NCBI GenBank assembly: GCA_016716625.1
Contig: JADJVJ010000005.1
Location: 1-64,000 of the forward strand
Length of the DNA stretch: 64,000 nucleotides
From: Nostocoides sp.
GTDB taxonomy: Bacteria > Actinomycetota > Actinomycetes > Actinomycetales > Dermatophilaceae
Reading direction: 5' to 3'
The translations under genes and the position numbers were made by a program. Positions 52,464 to 62,391 of the stretch are shown here, one piece after another. How positions within the stretch are numbered: the stretch's first letter is position 1; each line of letters opens with the position of its first letter. The notes below the pieces were generated by a model that saw nothing but the letters and a program-made list of their open reading frames with translations, was not told the DNA's origin and did no database searches.

Positions 52464-54044
52464 GTGACCGCCCTGCTCGACAAGAGCCCCGTCCTTCTGC
52501 TCTTCGTCGTCCTGTCGGTCGGCACCGCCCTCGGAGCCATCCGCATCCGCGGCATCTCCGTGGGACCCGCGGCGGTGCTCTTCAGCGCCCTCGCCGTCTC
52601 GGCCCTGGACGCCCGGCTCGCGCTCCCCGAGGTCCTCGGCACCTTCGGGCTGGCCCTGTTCGCCTACACCGTCGGCCTCACCGCCGGACCGTCCTTCTTC
52701 TCCAGCCTGCGCCGGGGCGCCCGCCCGGTCATCGTCGTCTTCGGCGTCCTCGCCGGCCTCGGCGTGCTCACGGCCATCCTCGGCCGCATCCTCGGGCTCG
52801 ACAAGGGCACCGTCGCGGGTCTCTATGCGGGGGCGAACACGAACACCCCGGGCCTCGCGGCCGCCATCGAACGGCTCGGCGGAGCCCCCGAACCCACCGT
52901 CGCCTACTCGCTCACGTACACCGGCGGGGTGCTCGTCCTGCTGGCCGCCGCGGCATACGGGATCAGGCATGGCGGGCAGGAGGTGGCCGAGGACCTGCCC
53001 GGCTCCGAGGCGATCATCAACGCGACCATCAAGGTGACCCGGGACAACGTCCTCTCCGTGCGGGAACTCACCGTGACCCCGCACGGCCGGGTGCTCTTCT
53101 CACGGCACCAAGTCGCCGACGGCTCGGTGGACATGTCCCGCAGCGAGACCGTGCTCCGGCCCGGCGACCGGGTCCTCGCCATCGGCCCGCGCGCCGCCGT
53201 CGAGCACATCACCAAGCAACTCGGCCGGCGCTCCAAGGTCAACCTGGACGAGGATCGCCAGGACGTCGACTTCCGGCGGATCGTGCTCTCCGAGAAGCAG
53301 TTCTATGGCCGCACCGTCGCCGAGTTGAAGCTCTGGACGCGGTTCGGAGCTCGAGCCACCCGGGTGCGCCGCGCCGACCACGACTTCCTCGCCACCGACG
53401 GCTTCATCCTTCAGGCTGGGGACCGGATCCGAGTGGCGGCCCCCCGCGAGAAGATGTCCGCGGTCGCGCGCTACCTCGGCGACTCCGAACACGGAACCTC
53501 CGACATCAACCCCCTCGGGCTCGCCCTCGGCCTGGCCATCGGCCTGCTCTTCGGCGCGCTTCCCATCCTCATCCCGGGCCTGGGCACCCTGGTCCTCGGC
53601 AACGCGGCCGGGCCACTCATCATCGGCCTCCTCCTTGGCCGAATGCAGCGATCCGGGCGAGTGGTCTGGACCCTGCCGCACCAGGGCGCCGAGGTGCTCA
53701 CCCAGCTTGGCCTGCTGCTCTTCCTCGCGTATGCCGGTGGGCGGGCGGGTTCGGCGTTCATCGACGCGCTCCGCACACCGCTGGGGTGGAAGCTCATCGT
53801 CGCCGGCCTGCTGGTGAGCGCCGTGCACGGCATCGCCCTGGTCGTCCTCGCCTCTCGGGTGCTCCGCGCCAACGGTCCACGCACGGCCGGGTTCATCGCC
53901 GGCTCACAGACCCAGCCCGCGGTGCTCGCGTTCGCGAACGCGGCGACCCGCTTCAACCCCGAGGTGGCCCTCGGCTACGCCCTGGTCTACCCGGTGGCCA
54001 TGGTGACCAAGATCCTCGTCGCCCAGATCCTCACCTTCCTGTGA
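52464..54044 (+). CDS. AspT/YidE-type transporter (AAE family) with two TrkA-C domains
   Basis: 526 residues from a GTG just after the tRNA-Pro gene. Two sets of membrane helices with the aspartate-alanine-exchanger duplication motifs (GLALFAYTVGLTAGPSFFSS, GLYAGANTNTPGLAAAIERL; LGLLLFLAYAGGRAGSAFID, GFIAGSQTQPAVLAFANAAT) flank a cytoplasmic region with two RCK-C/TrkA-C domains (VRELTVTPHGRVLFSRHQVA; FRRIVLSEKQFYGRTVAELK). It matches the uncharacterised YidE/YbjL branch rather than true AspT; the substrate is unknown. Confidence 0.88.
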   Translation: MTALLDKSPVLLLFVVLSVGTALGAIRIRGISVGPAAVLFSALAVSALDARLALPEVLGTFGLALFAYTVGLTAGPSFFSSLRRGARPVIVVFGVLAGLGVLTAILGRILGLDKGTVAGLYAGANTNTPGLAAAIERLGGAPEPTVAYSLTYTGGVLVLLAAAAYGIRHGGQEVAEDLPGSEAIINATIKVTRDNVLSVRELTVTPHGRVLFSRHQVADGSVDMSRSETVLRPGDRVLAIGPRAAVEHITKQLGRRSKVNLDEDRQDVDFRRIVLSEKQFYGRTVAELKLWTRFGARATRVRRADHDFLATDGFILQAGDRIRVAAPREKMSAVARYLGDSEHGTSDINPLGLALGLAIGLLFGALPILIPGLGTLVLGNAAGPLIIGLLLGRMQRSGRVVWTLPHQGAEVLTQLGLLLFLAYAGGRAGSAFIDALRTPLGWKLIVAGLLVSAVHGIALVVLASRVLRANGPRTAGFIAGSQTQPAVLAFANAATRFNPEVALGYALVYPVAMVTKILVAQILTFL

Positions 54045-54152
54045 GGTCGGCGACCCCGGCGGCGACCCGGCGTTCACGAGGGCCGGGGCCGACCTGCGGA
54101 CTGCCGAGCCGGCCGACTGAGGTGTGTCCATAGAGCCGGTAGGCGGCCCAGG

Positions 54153-54191
54153 CCGGCGGGAGAGGGGGTCGTGTAACCGCTCTCGCGCCGG
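54153..54191. promoter_or_regulatory. Inverted repeat upstream of glgE
   Basis: CCGGCG-G-GAGAG (54153-54164) and CTCTC-G-CGCCGG (54180-54191) are mirror arms with a 15-base spacer, ending 12 bases before the glgE GTG. It could be an operator for the glgE operon or the terminator of the upstream transporter (109 bases past its stop). The 159-base gap holds nothing else recognisable. Confidence 0.35.
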
Positions 54192-54203
54192 TACCGTCAT
54201 CCC

Positions 54204-56291
54204 GTGAGCCGAACCGACGCCCAGAAGAGCCGTACGCCGTCGAAGGGCGTCGATGCCGTGGCTACCCCGCCCCTGAGCACCCCACCGCAGCACCCGATCG
54301 GACGCATCCCGGTGCTGTCGGTTTCTCCGGTCATCGACGGTGGCCTGCGCCCGGCCAAGTGCGTCGTCGGGGAGGAGTTCGACGTCACCGCGACGGTCTT
54401 CCGCGAGGGGCACGACGCCGTCAACGCCAGCGTCGTCTTCACCGACCCCGACGGCGGGCAGAGCATGGTCACGATGACCTGCACCAACCCCGGGCTCAAC
54501 GCCTGGGAGCACCCGGTCATCCTGGATCGGGAGGGGCTCTGGCACTTCCGGGTCGAAGGCTGGTCCGACCCATACGGCACGTGGCACCACGACGCGACCA
54601 TCAAGGTGGCGGCCAACGTCGACACCGAGCTCATGCTCGAGGAAGGTGCCCGGCTCCTCGAGCGGGTCCTGGTCGACCCGGTCCACTCCCGCACCTCTGA
54701 GCAGCAGGCGCTACTCACCGAGGCCGTGCGTGGACTGCGCGACACCAGCCGTCCGGCGCAGGCACGGCTGGCGGCCGGTACCGACCATGCCGTGAGCGCG
54801 GAGTTGGCGGCCCGGCCGCTGCGGGAGTACGTCACCGCGAGCGCCACCTACCCGGTTCTCGTGGAACGCGAGCGGGCGCTCGCGGGCGCCTGGTACGAGA
54901 TCTTCCCGCGAAGCGAGGGCGCACGATATGACGTCGGCGAGCACCGCTGGACCTCGGGCACGCTGACCACGGCGGCGCAGCGGCTCCCGGCGATCGCCGC
55001 CATGGGGTTCGACGTGGTCTACCTCACCCCGATCCACCCCATTGGACAGGCGGCGAAGAAGGGCCCCAACAACACCCTGGAATCTCGGCCCGAGGACCCC
55101 GGTAGCCCGTACGCAATCGGCTCCCCCGACGGCGGGCACGACGCCATCCACCCCGAGCTCGGCACCTTCGAGGACTTCGACGCCTTCGTCGCCCGGGCCG
55201 CCGAGCTCGGTCTCGAGGTCGCCATGGACCTGGCCCTGCAGTGCTCCCCAGACCACCCCTGGGTGGCGGCGCACCCGGAGTGGTTCACCACCCGGGCCGA
55301 CGGCACCATCGCCTACGCCGAGAACCCGCCGAAGAAGTACCAGGACATCTACCCGCTGAACTTCGACAACGACCCGGCGGGCATCTACGCCGAGGTCCGC
55401 CGGGTCATCCAGGTGTGGATCGACCACGGCGTGAAGATCTTCCGGGTCGACAATCCGCACACCAAGCCGGTCGAGTTCTGGCAGTGGCTCATCGAGGACG
55501 TCGCCCGCACCCACCCCGAGGTCATCTGGCTGGCCGAGGCCTTCACCAAGCCGGCGATGATGCACACCCTAGGCAAGATCGGCTTCCAGCAGAGTTACAC
55601 CTACTACGCGTGGCGCAACGACAAGGCCGGCCTCACCGCGTACCTCACCGAACTGTCCGGTGAGGCGGCCTCCTACATGCGCCCCAGTTTCTGGCCGACC
55701 ACGCACGACATCCTCACCCCCTACATGCAGTTCGGCGGGGTCGCGGCCTGGAAACTGCGGGCCGCACTCGCCGCGACCCTGGTCCCGACGTACGGCATCT
55801 ACACCGGCTACGAGCTCATGGAGCATGTCGCCCGACCCGGCGCCGAGGAGCAGATCGACAACGAGAAGTACGAGTTCAAGGACCGCCGCTGGGCCGACTA
55901 CGAGCCCGGAGGCGCCAAAGAAGGCCAGAGCCTCGCGCCCTACCTCACCCGGCTCAACGCGATCCGTCGGGAGCATCCGAGCCTGCTCTGGCTGCGCAAC
56001 ATCACCTTCCACCCGGTCGACGACGACTGGGTCATGGCGTTCTCCAAGCACCGCCGCCTGGCCGACGGCTCCGAAGATCTTGTCCTCGTCGTGGCGAACC
56101 TCGACCCGCACTCCACGAGGTCCACCGTGGTCCGCTTCGACATGGCCGCCCTCGGTTTCGGGTGGGACGAGCCGATGCACGTGCGCGACCTTATGACCGG
56201 CGCGGAGTGGGCCTGGGGCAAGGAAACCTTCGTTCGGCTCGGGCCGGAGAGCGAACCAGTCCACATCGTCTCGGTGTGGAGGGCGAGGTGA
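54204..56291 (+). CDS. glgE: Alpha-1,4-glucan:maltose-1-phosphate maltosyltransferase
   Basis: 695 residues of the GH13_3 GlgE type. An N-terminal beta domain and helical insertion (residues 1 to about 210) precede the barrel, which begins WYEIFPRSEGARYDVGEHRW. The nucleophile Asp is in KIFRVDNPHTKPVEFW, the acid/base Glu in VIWLAEAFTKPAMMHTLG and the third acid in PTTHDILTPYMQFGG. It elongates alpha-1,4-glucan from maltose 1-phosphate. First of four overlapping genes that make up the whole trehalose-to-glucan route. Confidence 0.96.
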   Translation: MSRTDAQKSRTPSKGVDAVATPPLSTPPQHPIGRIPVLSVSPVIDGGLRPAKCVVGEEFDVTATVFREGHDAVNASVVFTDPDGGQSMVTMTCTNPGLNAWEHPVILDREGLWHFRVEGWSDPYGTWHHDATIKVAANVDTELMLEEGARLLERVLVDPVHSRTSEQQALLTEAVRGLRDTSRPAQARLAAGTDHAVSAELAARPLREYVTASATYPVLVERERALAGAWYEIFPRSEGARYDVGEHRWTSGTLTTAAQRLPAIAAMGFDVVYLTPIHPIGQAAKKGPNNTLESRPEDPGSPYAIGSPDGGHDAIHPELGTFEDFDAFVARAAELGLEVAMDLALQCSPDHPWVAAHPEWFTTRADGTIAYAENPPKKYQDIYPLNFDNDPAGIYAEVRRVIQVWIDHGVKIFRVDNPHTKPVEFWQWLIEDVARTHPEVIWLAEAFTKPAMMHTLGKIGFQQSYTYYAWRNDKAGLTAYLTELSGEAASYMRPSFWPTTHDILTPYMQFGGVAAWKLRAALAATLVPTYGIYTGYELMEHVARPGAEEQIDNEKYEFKDRRWADYEPGGAKEGQSLAPYLTRLNAIRREHPSLLWLRNITFHPVDDDWVMAFSKHRRLADGSEDLVLVVANLDPHSTRSTVVRFDMAALGFGWDEPMHVRDLMTGAEWAWGKETFVRLGPESEPVHIVSVWRAR

Positions 56292-58027
56292 CGCATCCCG
56301 GAGCCCTCGGTCTCTCCGGTATGCCGTCCGCCCGGGCCGGCCTCGTCCACGACCCGGAGTGGTTCAAGACGGCGGTCTTCTATGAGGTCCTCGTGCGGGC
56401 CTACACCGACACCACCGGATCCGGCAGCGGGGACTTCCAGGGGCTCATCTCACGTCTGGACTACCTGCAGTGGCTCGGCGTCGACTGCTTGTGGATCCCC
56501 CCGTTCTATGCGAGCCCGCTCCGTGATGGTGGCTACGACATCGCGGATTACACCGCGGTCCTGCCCGAGTTCGGCACCCTGGAAGACTTCCGCCAACTCG
56601 TCGCGGAGGCGCACGCGCGCGGCATACGGATCATCACCGACTTCGTCATGAACCACACCAGTGACGCCCACCCGTGGTTCCAGGCCAGCCGGTCCGACCC
56701 GCAAGGCCCCTACGGTGACTTCTACGTGTGGTCTGACACCGACACGACATACGACGGGGTGCGGATCATCTTCGTCGACACCGAGGTGTCGAACTGGACC
56801 TTCGACCCGGTGCGGCGGCAGTTCTTCTGGCACCGCTTCTTCGGCCACCAACCGGACCTCAACTACGAGAATCCGGCGGTCATCGAGGCCATGAAGGATG
56901 TCGTCAGGTTCTGGATGGATCTCGGCATCGACGGCTTCCGGCTCGACGCCATCCCCTACCTCATCGAGGAGGAGGGCCACAACTGCGAGAACCACCCCGG
57001 CACGCACGAGATCGTCCGGCAGATCCGCGCCATGGTGGATGCCGAATACCCGGGGCGCATCCTGCTCGCCGAAGCCAACCAGCCGCCGCAGGACGTCGTC
57101 GACTACTTCGGCACCGAGCAGGCCCCCGAATGCCAGATGTGCTTCCACTTCCCGGTCATGCCGATGCTCTACTACAGCCTGCGCAGCGAGACCGCGGCTC
57201 CGATCATCGAGGTCCTCGCCGACACCCCGGACATCCCCGGCGGCGGGCAGTGGGGGACGTTCCTGCGCAACCACGACGAGCTCACCCTGGAGATGGTGAC
57301 CCCTGAGCAGCGGGCTGCTATGTACCAGTGGTATTCCCCGGATCCCCGAATGCGGGCCAATGTCGGCATCCGCCGTCGGCTCTGGCCGCTGCTCGGCGGT
57401 GACCGGGCCGAAGTGGAGCTCATCCACGCCCTGGTCCTCTCGCTGCCCGGATCGCCGTGCCTCTACTACGGAGACGAGATCGGCATGGGCGACAACATCT
57501 GGCTCCCCGACCGCGATGCCAGCCGCACGCCCATGCAGTGGACACCCGACCGCAATGCTGGCTTCTCCACGGCCGACTCGGGCCGCCTTTACCTGCCGGT
57601 GGTCGACTCGCTCGGCTACAACCGGCATGCCGTCAACGTCGAGAGCGCGCTGGCGCAGCCGTCCTCGTTCCTGCACTGGCTGCGCCGGATCCTTGCCGTG
57701 CGCAAGTCCCACCCCGTCTTCGGAGTCGGCGATTACACCCCCCTGACCGCCGACAACGAACACGTCCTGGCCTACCTGCGCACCGACCGACGGGAACGGA
57801 ACCGCGAGGCCGGCAGCGCCCGCACCGTCCTCGCCGTGAGCAACCTGGCCTCCAGCGCACAGGCCGCCACGGTGACCCTGCCCGGTGAGTATGTCGGCGC
57901 GGCCGTGCGCGACCTCCTCGGGGGCGCCCCCTGGCACCCGGTCACGCAGGCCGGGAAGGTGGTGCTCACCCTCGCCGCTCGGGGCTGGTTCTGGCTCGAG
58001 TTGGAACCCGAGGCCGACCGTGGCTGA
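56288..58027 (+). CDS. treS: Maltose alpha-D-glucosyltransferase (trehalose synthase)
   Basis: 579 residues; GTG overlaps the glgE stop (GTGA). GH13_16 features are WFKTAVFYEVLVRAYTDTTG at the start, the DxRxxD-like nucleophile GIDGFRLDAIPYLIEEEGHN, the acid/base RILLAEANQPPQDVV and the NHDE region TFLRNHDELTLEMVTPEQ. It interconverts trehalose and maltose in the cytoplasm, supplying maltose to the following kinase. It overlaps mak by eight bases. Confidence 0.96.
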   Translation: MTHPGALGLSGMPSARAGLVHDPEWFKTAVFYEVLVRAYTDTTGSGSGDFQGLISRLDYLQWLGVDCLWIPPFYASPLRDGGYDIADYTAVLPEFGTLEDFRQLVAEAHARGIRIITDFVMNHTSDAHPWFQASRSDPQGPYGDFYVWSDTDTTYDGVRIIFVDTEVSNWTFDPVRRQFFWHRFFGHQPDLNYENPAVIEAMKDVVRFWMDLGIDGFRLDAIPYLIEEEGHNCENHPGTHEIVRQIRAMVDAEYPGRILLAEANQPPQDVVDYFGTEQAPECQMCFHFPVMPMLYYSLRSETAAPIIEVLADTPDIPGGGQWGTFLRNHDELTLEMVTPEQRAAMYQWYSPDPRMRANVGIRRRLWPLLGGDRAEVELIHALVLSLPGSPCLYYGDEIGMGDNIWLPDRDASRTPMQWTPDRNAGFSTADSGRLYLPVVDSLGYNRHAVNVESALAQPSSFLHWLRRILAVRKSHPVFGVGDYTPLTADNEHVLAYLRTDRRERNREAGSARTVLAVSNLASSAQAATVTLPGEYVGAAVRDLLGGAPWHPVTQAGKVVLTLAARGWFWLELEPEADRG

Positions 58028-59453
58028 GATCCATCGGGGCACCTGGATCCGGCCCACCAAGCTCGAACTGCTCACCGACTGGATGGGCAGCCAGCGCTGG
58101 TATGCCGCCAAGGGATCGGTGCCGCAGCTGGAGCTGCTCTCGGCGTGGCGGCTCGGCGACCCCGCGGGTGCGGTCGGCATCGAAACGCTCATCGTCTTGG
58201 ACCGCGGCGGGCCGGAGCCCATCGTCTACCAGGTGCCGCTCAGCTATCGCGGCGCCCCGCTGGCGGGTGCCGACGCCGCCTTGGTCGGGAGCATGGAGCA
58301 CGGCGTGCTGGGACCTCGCTGGGTCTATGACGCCACCCACGACCCGGTCTATGCCCGTGCGCTCCTCGACCTCATCCTCGGGGTGGCCTCGGCCGAGTCC
58401 TCGTCCCAATCCGAAGCCCTCGACCCCCGCTATGTGGGGCAACGGGCCGCGACCTGGACCGAGGAAGTCACCGTGGTCGGTTCGCGGGTGCTCTCCGGCG
58501 AGCAGTCGAACACCTCGATCATCCTGGACACCGTCGACGCTGCCGGCGCAGAGCACTCGCTCATCGTCAAGGTTTTCCGGATGCTCGCAGGTGGGGACAA
58601 CCCCGATGTCGTCCTGCAGAGTGCCTTGCGGCTCGCGGGCTGTGACCGGGTGCCCGAGGTTGTCGGGTCCGTCCGCGGCTCGTGGCCGGCTCCCCCGGGT
58701 GCTGGCGTGGAGCCGACGGCATCCGGGCACCTCGCCTTCGCCCAGGAGTTCCTCCCCGGCGTTGAGGACGCCTGGCGGGTGGCCTTGCGGCTCGCCCGGG
58801 ACACCGTGAGCGCCGAGGCTGGCGCGCGCAGCCTCGGTCGGGCAACCGCCGAGGTCCACCGCACGCTCGCGGCCGCGCTCGGCACCACCCCGACCAGTGC
58901 GGAGATGGTCTCCAAGATCATCGCCGGGATGCGTTCTCGGTATGCCGCTGCGGCGGCGGTCGTGCCCGAGCTCGCCGAACTCGCCGGTCCCGTAGCCACT
59001 CTCCTGGACGCCGCCCGCGAGGCGACCTGGCCCGATCTCCAACGGATCCATGGGGACTTCCATCTCGGGCAGGTGCTCCGCTCCCCCGACCGCGGCTGGA
59101 TTCTCCTCGACTTCGAGGGTGAGCCCTTGCGCCCGCTCGCCGAGCGCACCGTCCCCGACCAGTGGCTTCGGGACGTGGCCGGGATGCTCCGCAGCTTCGA
59201 CTATGCCGGCGGCAGCATCGAGCATGACGGGGGTGGGTCCACCAGAGGGTGGGTGGCCGAAGCGCAGGGGAGCTTTCTTGACGGCTACGCTGAGATCGCT
59301 GCCAACCCCCGCGACTACGGCGCCGTGCTCGCGGCTTACGAGATCGACAAGGCGATGTACGAGGTCGTCTACGAGACCCGCAACCGGCCCGACTGGCTGG
59401 AGATCCCGCTCGGCGCGATCCGCCGACTGACTTCGATGGAGGACCAGACGTGA
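58020..59453 (+). CDS. mak: Maltokinase
   Basis: 477 residues; GTG inside the treS end. The fold is kinase-like: an N-terminal maltokinase cap domain (WMGSQRWYAAKGSVPQLELL), SLIVKVFRMLAGGDNPDV with the ATP-binding Lys, the catalytic loop RIHGDFHLGQVLRSPDRG (HGDFH) and the metal-binding ILLDFEGEPLRPLAERTV. It makes maltose 1-phosphate for GlgE. In some relatives this domain is fused to treS; here it is separate but translationally coupled. Confidence 0.95.
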   Translation: MAEIHRGTWIRPTKLELLTDWMGSQRWYAAKGSVPQLELLSAWRLGDPAGAVGIETLIVLDRGGPEPIVYQVPLSYRGAPLAGADAALVGSMEHGVLGPRWVYDATHDPVYARALLDLILGVASAESSSQSEALDPRYVGQRAATWTEEVTVVGSRVLSGEQSNTSIILDTVDAAGAEHSLIVKVFRMLAGGDNPDVVLQSALRLAGCDRVPEVVGSVRGSWPAPPGAGVEPTASGHLAFAQEFLPGVEDAWRVALRLARDTVSAEAGARSLGRATAEVHRTLAAALGTTPTSAEMVSKIIAGMRSRYAAAAAVVPELAELAGPVATLLDAAREATWPDLQRIHGDFHLGQVLRSPDRGWILLDFEGEPLRPLAERTVPDQWLRDVAGMLRSFDYAGGSIEHDGGGSTRGWVAEAQGSFLDGYAEIAANPRDYGAVLAAYEIDKAMYEVVYETRNRPDWLEIPLGAIRRLTSMEDQT

Positions 59454-61786
59454 GCCCGACCCCGCCAGCCGAGGTGCCCGGGGCGATCGTTGCCCTCATT
59501 GCCGGCCGCCACCAGCAGCCCCACGACCTGCTCGGCCAGCACCTCGAAGCCGGCGGCCTGCGGATTCGGGTCCTCAAACCACTCGCGCAGTCCGTGCGGG
59601 TCCGGTTCGCCGACGGCGAGATACTCGACCTCGACCACGAGGCCGAGGGGGTGTGGAGCGCGGTTCGCGCCGGGCTGACCGAGACGATGGACTACCGCGT
59701 CCTGGTCACCTGGGGAGACGGGGTGGACCACGAGCACGACGACCCGTACCGGTTCGCCCCCACCCTGGGCGAGATCGACCTGCACTTGGTCGGCGAGGGA
59801 CGCCACGAGCAGCTCTGGAACGTCCTGGGCGCCCGGGTCCACGAATACAAGGGACCGCTGGGCAGCGTCCACGGCACCGCCTTCGCGGTCTGGGCGCCGC
59901 GGGCCAAGGCGGTCCGGGTCATCGGTGACTTCAACGACTGGGACGGTCGGGTCCACCCGATGCGGCTCCTGGGCGCTTCCGGGGTGTGGGAACTCTTCAT
60001 CCCCGGCGTGGACGCCGGGGCGCTCTACAAGTACGAGATCCGCGGTGCCGACGACGTCGTGCGGACCAAGTCGGACCCGATGGCTCGGCGGACAGAGTGT
60101 CCCCCGAACACGGCTTCGGTGGTCGAGCGGTCGACGTATGAGTGGGGGGACGGGAACTGGCAGGCCGCGCGTGCGGGGAGCAATCCGCACCATGGCCCAA
60201 TGTCGGTCTACGAGGTTCACCTCGGCTCGTGGCGTCAGGGCCTGTCCTACCGGGAACTCGCCGAGCACCTCGTCAACTACGTCCTCGACCTCGGGTTCAC
60301 CCATGTCGAGTTGCTCCCCGTCATGGAGCACCCGTACGGGCCGTCATGGGGCTACCAGGTCACGGGGTATTACGCCCCCACGGCCAGGTTCGGCACCCCG
60401 GACGACTTCCGCTACCTCGTCGATCGGCTCCACCAGGCCGGGATCGGGGTCATCCTCGACTGGGTGCCCGGACACTTCCCCCGGGACGCCTTCGCCCTCG
60501 CCCGCTTCGACGGCTTGCCGCTCTATGAGCACCCGGACCCGCGCCGCGGAGATCAGCCCGACTGGGGGACGCACATCTTCGACTTCGGACGCCTCGAGGT
60601 GCGCAACTTCCTGGTCGCCAACGCGGTGTATTGGCTCGAAGAGTTCCACATCGACGGCCTGCGGGTCGACGCCGTGGCCTCCATGCTCTACCTCGACTAC
60701 TCGCGTCGGGCCGGCGAGTGGATTCCCAACGTGCACGGCGGTCGGGAGCACCTCGAGGCCATCGGCCTGCTCCAGGAAGCCAACGCCACGGCATACAAAC
60801 GGGTACCGGGTGTGGTCACCATCGCCGAGGAGTCGACCTCGTGGCCGGGGGTCACCCGAGTCACCGATCAGGGCGGGCTCGGCTTTGGGCTGAAGTGGAA
60901 CATGGGATGGATGAACGACTGCCTCCGTTACCTGGCCGAGGCCCCGATCAACCGGCAGTACCACCACAACCTGTTGACGTTTTCGCTCATGTACGCCTTT
61001 AGCGAGAACTTCGTCCTGCCGATCAGCCACGACGAAGTGGTCCACGGCAAGGGCTCGCTGGTCAACAAGTCACCCGGCTCCCCGGAGGAGAAGCTGGCGA
61101 CCCTGCGGGCGTTCCTCGGGTACATGTGGAGCCATCCCGGTAAGCAGCTGCTCTTCATGGGCTGCGAATTCGCGCAGCCCGCGGAGTGGGCCGACGGCCG
61201 CTCCCTCGACTGGTGGCTGCTCGACGACCCGGCGCACTACCGCATCCATGCCCTGGTCAAGGAACTCAACCGGATCTACCGGGAGCACCCGGCCTTGTGG
61301 GCGCAGGACTCGGTGGGCGCCGGGTTCCAGTGGCTCGAGGCGGACGACAACACCGGGAACACCCTGGTCTACGTCCGCTACGAGTTGCCGGACCACACCC
61401 AGGGCGATGCCGTGGTGACCATGGTCAACTTCGGCGGCGCCGCCAAGGAGTGGCTCCGGGTCGGAGTCCCGGGCCCTGGGCGTTGGCGGGTCATTCTCGA
61501 CACGAGCGGCTTCGACGCCTGGAGTTCGCCGAGCCAGGCCGACCTCGTGCTCGAGGCCGAGGCGACGCCGTGGCAGACCCTGCCCTGGTCGGTCAGCCTG
61601 AGGGTAGCCCCGCTCACCGCCGTCTACCTTGCTCGTGAGCCGGAGCCGGCGCCTGAGCCGGCGCCTGAGGTGGTCGCGGTGGCGCAGGTGGAGCCGGCGG
61701 AGCCCACCGACGAAGCGGCCGACCCGAACGACCCGCAGGGGTCGCCCGAGCCGGCCGAATCCGTGCCTCAGATGAAGAGCAACTGA
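59450..61786 (+). CDS. glgB: 1,4-alpha-glucan branching enzyme
   Basis: 778 residues; GTG overlaps the mak stop. Two N-terminal carbohydrate-binding beta domains (ending GTAFAVWAPRAKAVRVIGDF) precede the GH13_9 barrel: NYVLDLGFTHVELLPVMEHP, nucleophile Asp in HIDGLRVDAVASMLYLDYSR, acid/base Glu in VVTIAEESTSWPGVTRV and LPISHDEVVHGKGSLVNK. It introduces alpha-1,6 branches into the GlgE product. An unusual tail of about 50 residues (EPEPAPEPAPE and on) is acidic and Pro-rich. The last 19 bases overlap the convergent DsrE-like gene. Confidence 0.96.
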   Translation: MSPTPPAEVPGAIVALIAGRHQQPHDLLGQHLEAGGLRIRVLKPLAQSVRVRFADGEILDLDHEAEGVWSAVRAGLTETMDYRVLVTWGDGVDHEHDDPYRFAPTLGEIDLHLVGEGRHEQLWNVLGARVHEYKGPLGSVHGTAFAVWAPRAKAVRVIGDFNDWDGRVHPMRLLGASGVWELFIPGVDAGALYKYEIRGADDVVRTKSDPMARRTECPPNTASVVERSTYEWGDGNWQAARAGSNPHHGPMSVYEVHLGSWRQGLSYRELAEHLVNYVLDLGFTHVELLPVMEHPYGPSWGYQVTGYYAPTARFGTPDDFRYLVDRLHQAGIGVILDWVPGHFPRDAFALARFDGLPLYEHPDPRRGDQPDWGTHIFDFGRLEVRNFLVANAVYWLEEFHIDGLRVDAVASMLYLDYSRRAGEWIPNVHGGREHLEAIGLLQEANATAYKRVPGVVTIAEESTSWPGVTRVTDQGGLGFGLKWNMGWMNDCLRYLAEAPINRQYHHNLLTFSLMYAFSENFVLPISHDEVVHGKGSLVNKSPGSPEEKLATLRAFLGYMWSHPGKQLLFMGCEFAQPAEWADGRSLDWWLLDDPAHYRIHALVKELNRIYREHPALWAQDSVGAGFQWLEADDNTGNTLVYVRYELPDHTQGDAVVTMVNFGGAAKEWLRVGVPGPGRWRVILDTSGFDAWSSPSQADLVLEAEATPWQTLPWSVSLRVAPLTAVYLAREPEPAPEPAPEVVAVAQVEPAEPTDEAADPNDPQGSPEPAESVPQMKSN

Positions 61787-62289
61787 GCCCCGTCGGTGAT
61801 CTCGATGAAGTCACTCGCGGAGATGATGCCCTCGACGCCCTCGTAGAGGTCTTCCTCGGTGAGGTGGTTCATGTCCGCGGACATCCGGCAGGCCCACATG
61901 TGGCAGCCCGACCCGGAAAGCAGCTCGAGGAACTCGGGCACCTCGGGGACGTCGAGGGCCGCGATCTGCTTCTTCATGAACGCGGTCGCGCCGGCCGTTG
62001 CACCCGGCAACGCCCCGAGCATGTGGTGGATGCCCATGCTCGAACCCGGCAGGTGCATCGCGGTGTTGCCGACGAAGGAGAACTTGAGGTCGCCCATGGT
62101 CGCCTTGTTGATGATGTCGAAGCCCCAGAAGGTGAAGAAGAGATGGGTCTCGATGCCCTCACCAAGGGCCGCGTTGGCGAGGATGAGTCCGGGGTAGGCC
62201 ATGTCGAGGTTGCCCTTGGAGCAGATGATCGCGAGCTTGCGACCCTCGCTCTCGGGGGCGTCAAAGGACGGGACGATCGGGGAGGTCAT
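61768..62289 (-). CDS. DsrE/DsrF-like (DsrE2-type) family protein
   Basis: 173 residues: KLAIICSKGNLDMAYPGLIL, then ANAALGEGIETHLFFTFWGF, MHLPGSSMGIHHMLGALPGA and the late Cys pair SGSGCHMWACRMSADMNHL. This matches the DsrE/DsrF-like 'peroxiredoxin family' group, predicted sulfur carriers or transferases. The extended hydrophobic segments are typical of DsrE2. AAGGAG precedes the ATG. It is the last of a three-gene minus-strand series with a TusE-like and an SQR-like gene, pointing to sulfide or persulfide handling. Confidence 0.87.
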   Translation of the reverse strand: MTSPIVPSFDAPESEGRKLAIICSKGNLDMAYPGLILANAALGEGIETHLFFTFWGFDIINKATMGDLKFSFVGNTAMHLPGSSMGIHHMLGALPGATAGATAFMKKQIAALDVPEVPEFLELLSGSGCHMWACRMSADMNHLTEEDLYEGVEGIISASDFIEITDGAQLLFI

Positions 62290-62391
62290 GGCGGTGCGCT
62301 CCTTTGCGCTTCACGAGTTCAGTTGAGAGAGTGGGAGATCGGGTATGTCGTGACCGTCCGTTGAGGTCGGGGAACGGCATCCGAAGGTAGG

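Noticed and set aside
52058..54133. A 691-residue plus-strand frame overlapping tRNA-Pro and the AspT-like gene
   Set aside because: It crosses two tRNA genes and has Arg/His/Pro-rich composition; the other frame encodes a clear membrane transporter.
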